Below, piece by piece: positions 15,380 to 16,180 of a stretch of 16,180 bases of DNA (its first letter is position 1; each line of letters begins with the position of its first letter). The notes beneath the pieces were generated by a model, which worked only from the letters and a program-made list of their open reading frames with translations, was not told where the DNA came from and ran no database searches. The translations under genes and the position numbers were made by a program. Source of the stretch: Methanobacterium sp. (GTDB lineage Archaea; Methanobacteriota; Methanobacteria; Methanobacteriales; Methanobacteriaceae); NCBI GenBank assembly GCA_003151535.1, contig PLXT01000064.1, forward strand, positions 1-16,180. The letters run 5' to 3'.

Positions 15380-15449
15380 ATAAATTAATTGTACAGAAAA
15401 TATCCCCGATTCATGGGAATATTAATTCTTATTTATTTTTATTATTATT

Positions 15450-15470
15450 AAAGGATTTTAAATCCTTTTT
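15450..15470 (+). terminator. Hairpin plus T-run behind TFE
   Basis: AAAGGATTT and AAATCCTTT are exact inverted copies around one central T, followed by two more T. This is a compact 8-9 bp hairpin resembling an intrinsic terminator. It ends only three bases before the TTG that opens the next ORF, so it could also govern translation of that ORF. Confidence 0.5.
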
Positions 15471-15472
15471 AT

Positions 15473-15826
15473 TTGAATAACCTAAACCCACTGGAGATGA
15501 TTAATATTTTATTGAAAAATGAATTAAAAAGTTTAAATAATGATCTTATTTTAAGGGCTCGTCAGGGTAAATGTGGAGAAATTAACATTCATGAAATGTT
15601 AAAGGCCGTTAGTGTACTTGATAACTCCAGTGCAGGACAAGCATATCTATTAAATCATCACAGTGACGAAAAGTTTGATGACCTTATAAAAATGCTTAAT
15701 GAAATCACCAGCGATATGAGAGACGGAAAAATGAATATAGCTGATCTTACAACTAAATACATTGATTTAATCCCTCCTGTTGAAGATGAACCTCAAATTG
15801 AAGAAGAAATTTCTCAAATTGAATAA
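15473..15826 (+). CDS. Small acidic protein downstream of TFE, unknown
   Basis: This protein of up to 117 residues is soluble and helical with a very acidic tail (PPVEDEPQIEEEISQIE). The start is uncertain. TTG 15473 has no ribosome site at a normal distance: AAGGAT is 16 bases away inside the hairpin. ATG 15497 gives MINILLKNELKSLNNDL, but GGAG touches it directly. The first 20 residues from the ATG resemble the start of DUF61 proteins of archaea (LLKNELKSLNNDL). The remainder (ARQGKCGEINIHEMLKAVSVLDNSSAGQAYLL) does not fit what I know of that family, so I do not assign it. It lies 93 bases after TFE on the same strand, perhaps in one transcript if the hairpin is leaky. Confidence 0.6.
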   Translation: MNNLNPLEMINILLKNELKSLNNDLILRARQGKCGEINIHEMLKAVSVLDNSSAGQAYLLNHHSDEKFDDLIKMLNEITSDMRDGKMNIADLTTKYIDLIPPVEDEPQIEEEISQIE

Positions 15827-16030
15827 AATTATTAATCTTCTTTTACTAGAATTCATTTTACTAAAAAAACATTTATCATATTCATTTTACGAAAAACAGA
15901 TAGTATATACATATTTTATTTTATAATATTTGACGGTTAATTTTTATTAATTTTGTTGATTTATTAGCCTATAAAGTATTAATTTATTAAATTAAAAACC
16001 TATATTGTCAATCTATATTCAAATCAAAGG
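15827..16030. other. AT-rich spacer at the right edge
   Basis: No gene was found. The region has T-runs suitable for ending the gene at 15473 and leads into the inverted-repeat element at 16031. Confidence 0.4.
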
Positions 16031-16154
16031 GGTTGTCAAGTTGTTGGGTGTGTAGTAATTACACTTGAAATTCTAAGCTTTCTAGAAGGCTAATCTGGGA
16101 AAACGGAACTCAAAAAAATATAAATTAAGCCCAACACCCATTAACTTGACAGCC
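16031..16154. mobile_element. MITE-like element or insertion-sequence remnant
   Basis: Two 21-base ends, 16031-16051 and 16134-16154, are inverted copies matching at 18 of 21 positions. Both carry TGTCAAGTT and TGGGTGT and start GG. The 82 bases between have no coding capacity and hold a near-palindrome around TTCTAGAA. The size of 124 bases fits a MITE or an internally deleted insertion sequence. TCAAAT lies directly after the right end (16155-16160) and again at 16019-16024, six bases outside the left end, so a clean target duplication is not shown. The element is more GC-rich than its surroundings. I cannot name a family. Confidence 0.6.
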
Positions 16155-16180
16155 TCAAATGAACATAATTACCCCTTTCA

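Noticed and set aside
15497..15826. DUF61 family assignment for the gene after TFE
   Set aside because: Only the first 20 residues look similar; the rest does not match the pattern I know.
1..16180. CRISPR array, tRNA or rRNA genes
   Set aside because: No regularly spaced direct repeats and no recognisable tRNA or rRNA sequence were found on either strand.

Overview
The window looks like a chromosomal segment of a methanogenic archaeon of the order Methanobacteriales, most likely a Methanobacterium-type genome. Supporting features are a gene for the archaeal basal transcription factor TFE, very AT-rich spacers with archaeal TATA-like boxes, Shine-Dalgarno sites of the GGAGG/AGGTGAT kind, poly-T terminators, and multi-PAS sensor kinases of a style common in this genus. 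The genus is inferred from family knowledge, not from a marker gene.

Layout. (1) 162-2292, minus: a soluble PAS-PAS-GAF-HisKA-HATPase sensor histidine kinase broken by two frameshifts. (2) 3003-5047: three small genes of unknown function: a four-helix membrane protein, a 105-residue soluble protein on the minus strand, and a zinc-ribbon membrane protein. (3) 5277-7125, minus: a two-gene MacB/FtsX-type ABC exporter, permease first and ATPase second, overlapping by 8 bases. (4) 7652-9707, plus: a second sensor kinase (multi-helix membrane sensor, PAS, HisKA_2, HATPase) broken by an in-frame stop near its 5' end and a frameshift inside the PAS domain. (5) 9734-10426, minus: a fusion of an 11-residue-repeat LEA/apolipoprotein-like helix with an Hsp20 (alpha-crystallin) domain. 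(6) 10743-10904: a 53-codon small ORF behind a near-perfect ribosome binding site. (7) 11140-13512: a LemA plus DUF2207 membrane protein pair that is translationally coupled. (8) 13659-14288: an unrecognised acidic protein with an HEALH motif. (9) 14885-15826: TFE followed by a small hypothetical protein. (10) 16031-16154: a short element with 21-base imperfect terminal inverted repeats, resembling a MITE or an insertion-sequence remnant.

How it fits together. Membrane and envelope functions dominate: the ABC exporter, LemA/DUF2207, the zinc-ribbon membrane protein and a membrane kinase. A stress chaperone and one core transcription factor are also present. No response regulator lies next to either kinase.

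The main oddity is that all four reading-frame disruptions I can find fall in the two histidine kinase genes (about 4.2 kb), while about 8 kb of other coding sequence is clean. That suggests real decay of a redundant kinase family, although assembly indels cannot be excluded from sequence alone. I see no CRISPR array, tRNA, rRNA or complete transposase gene.
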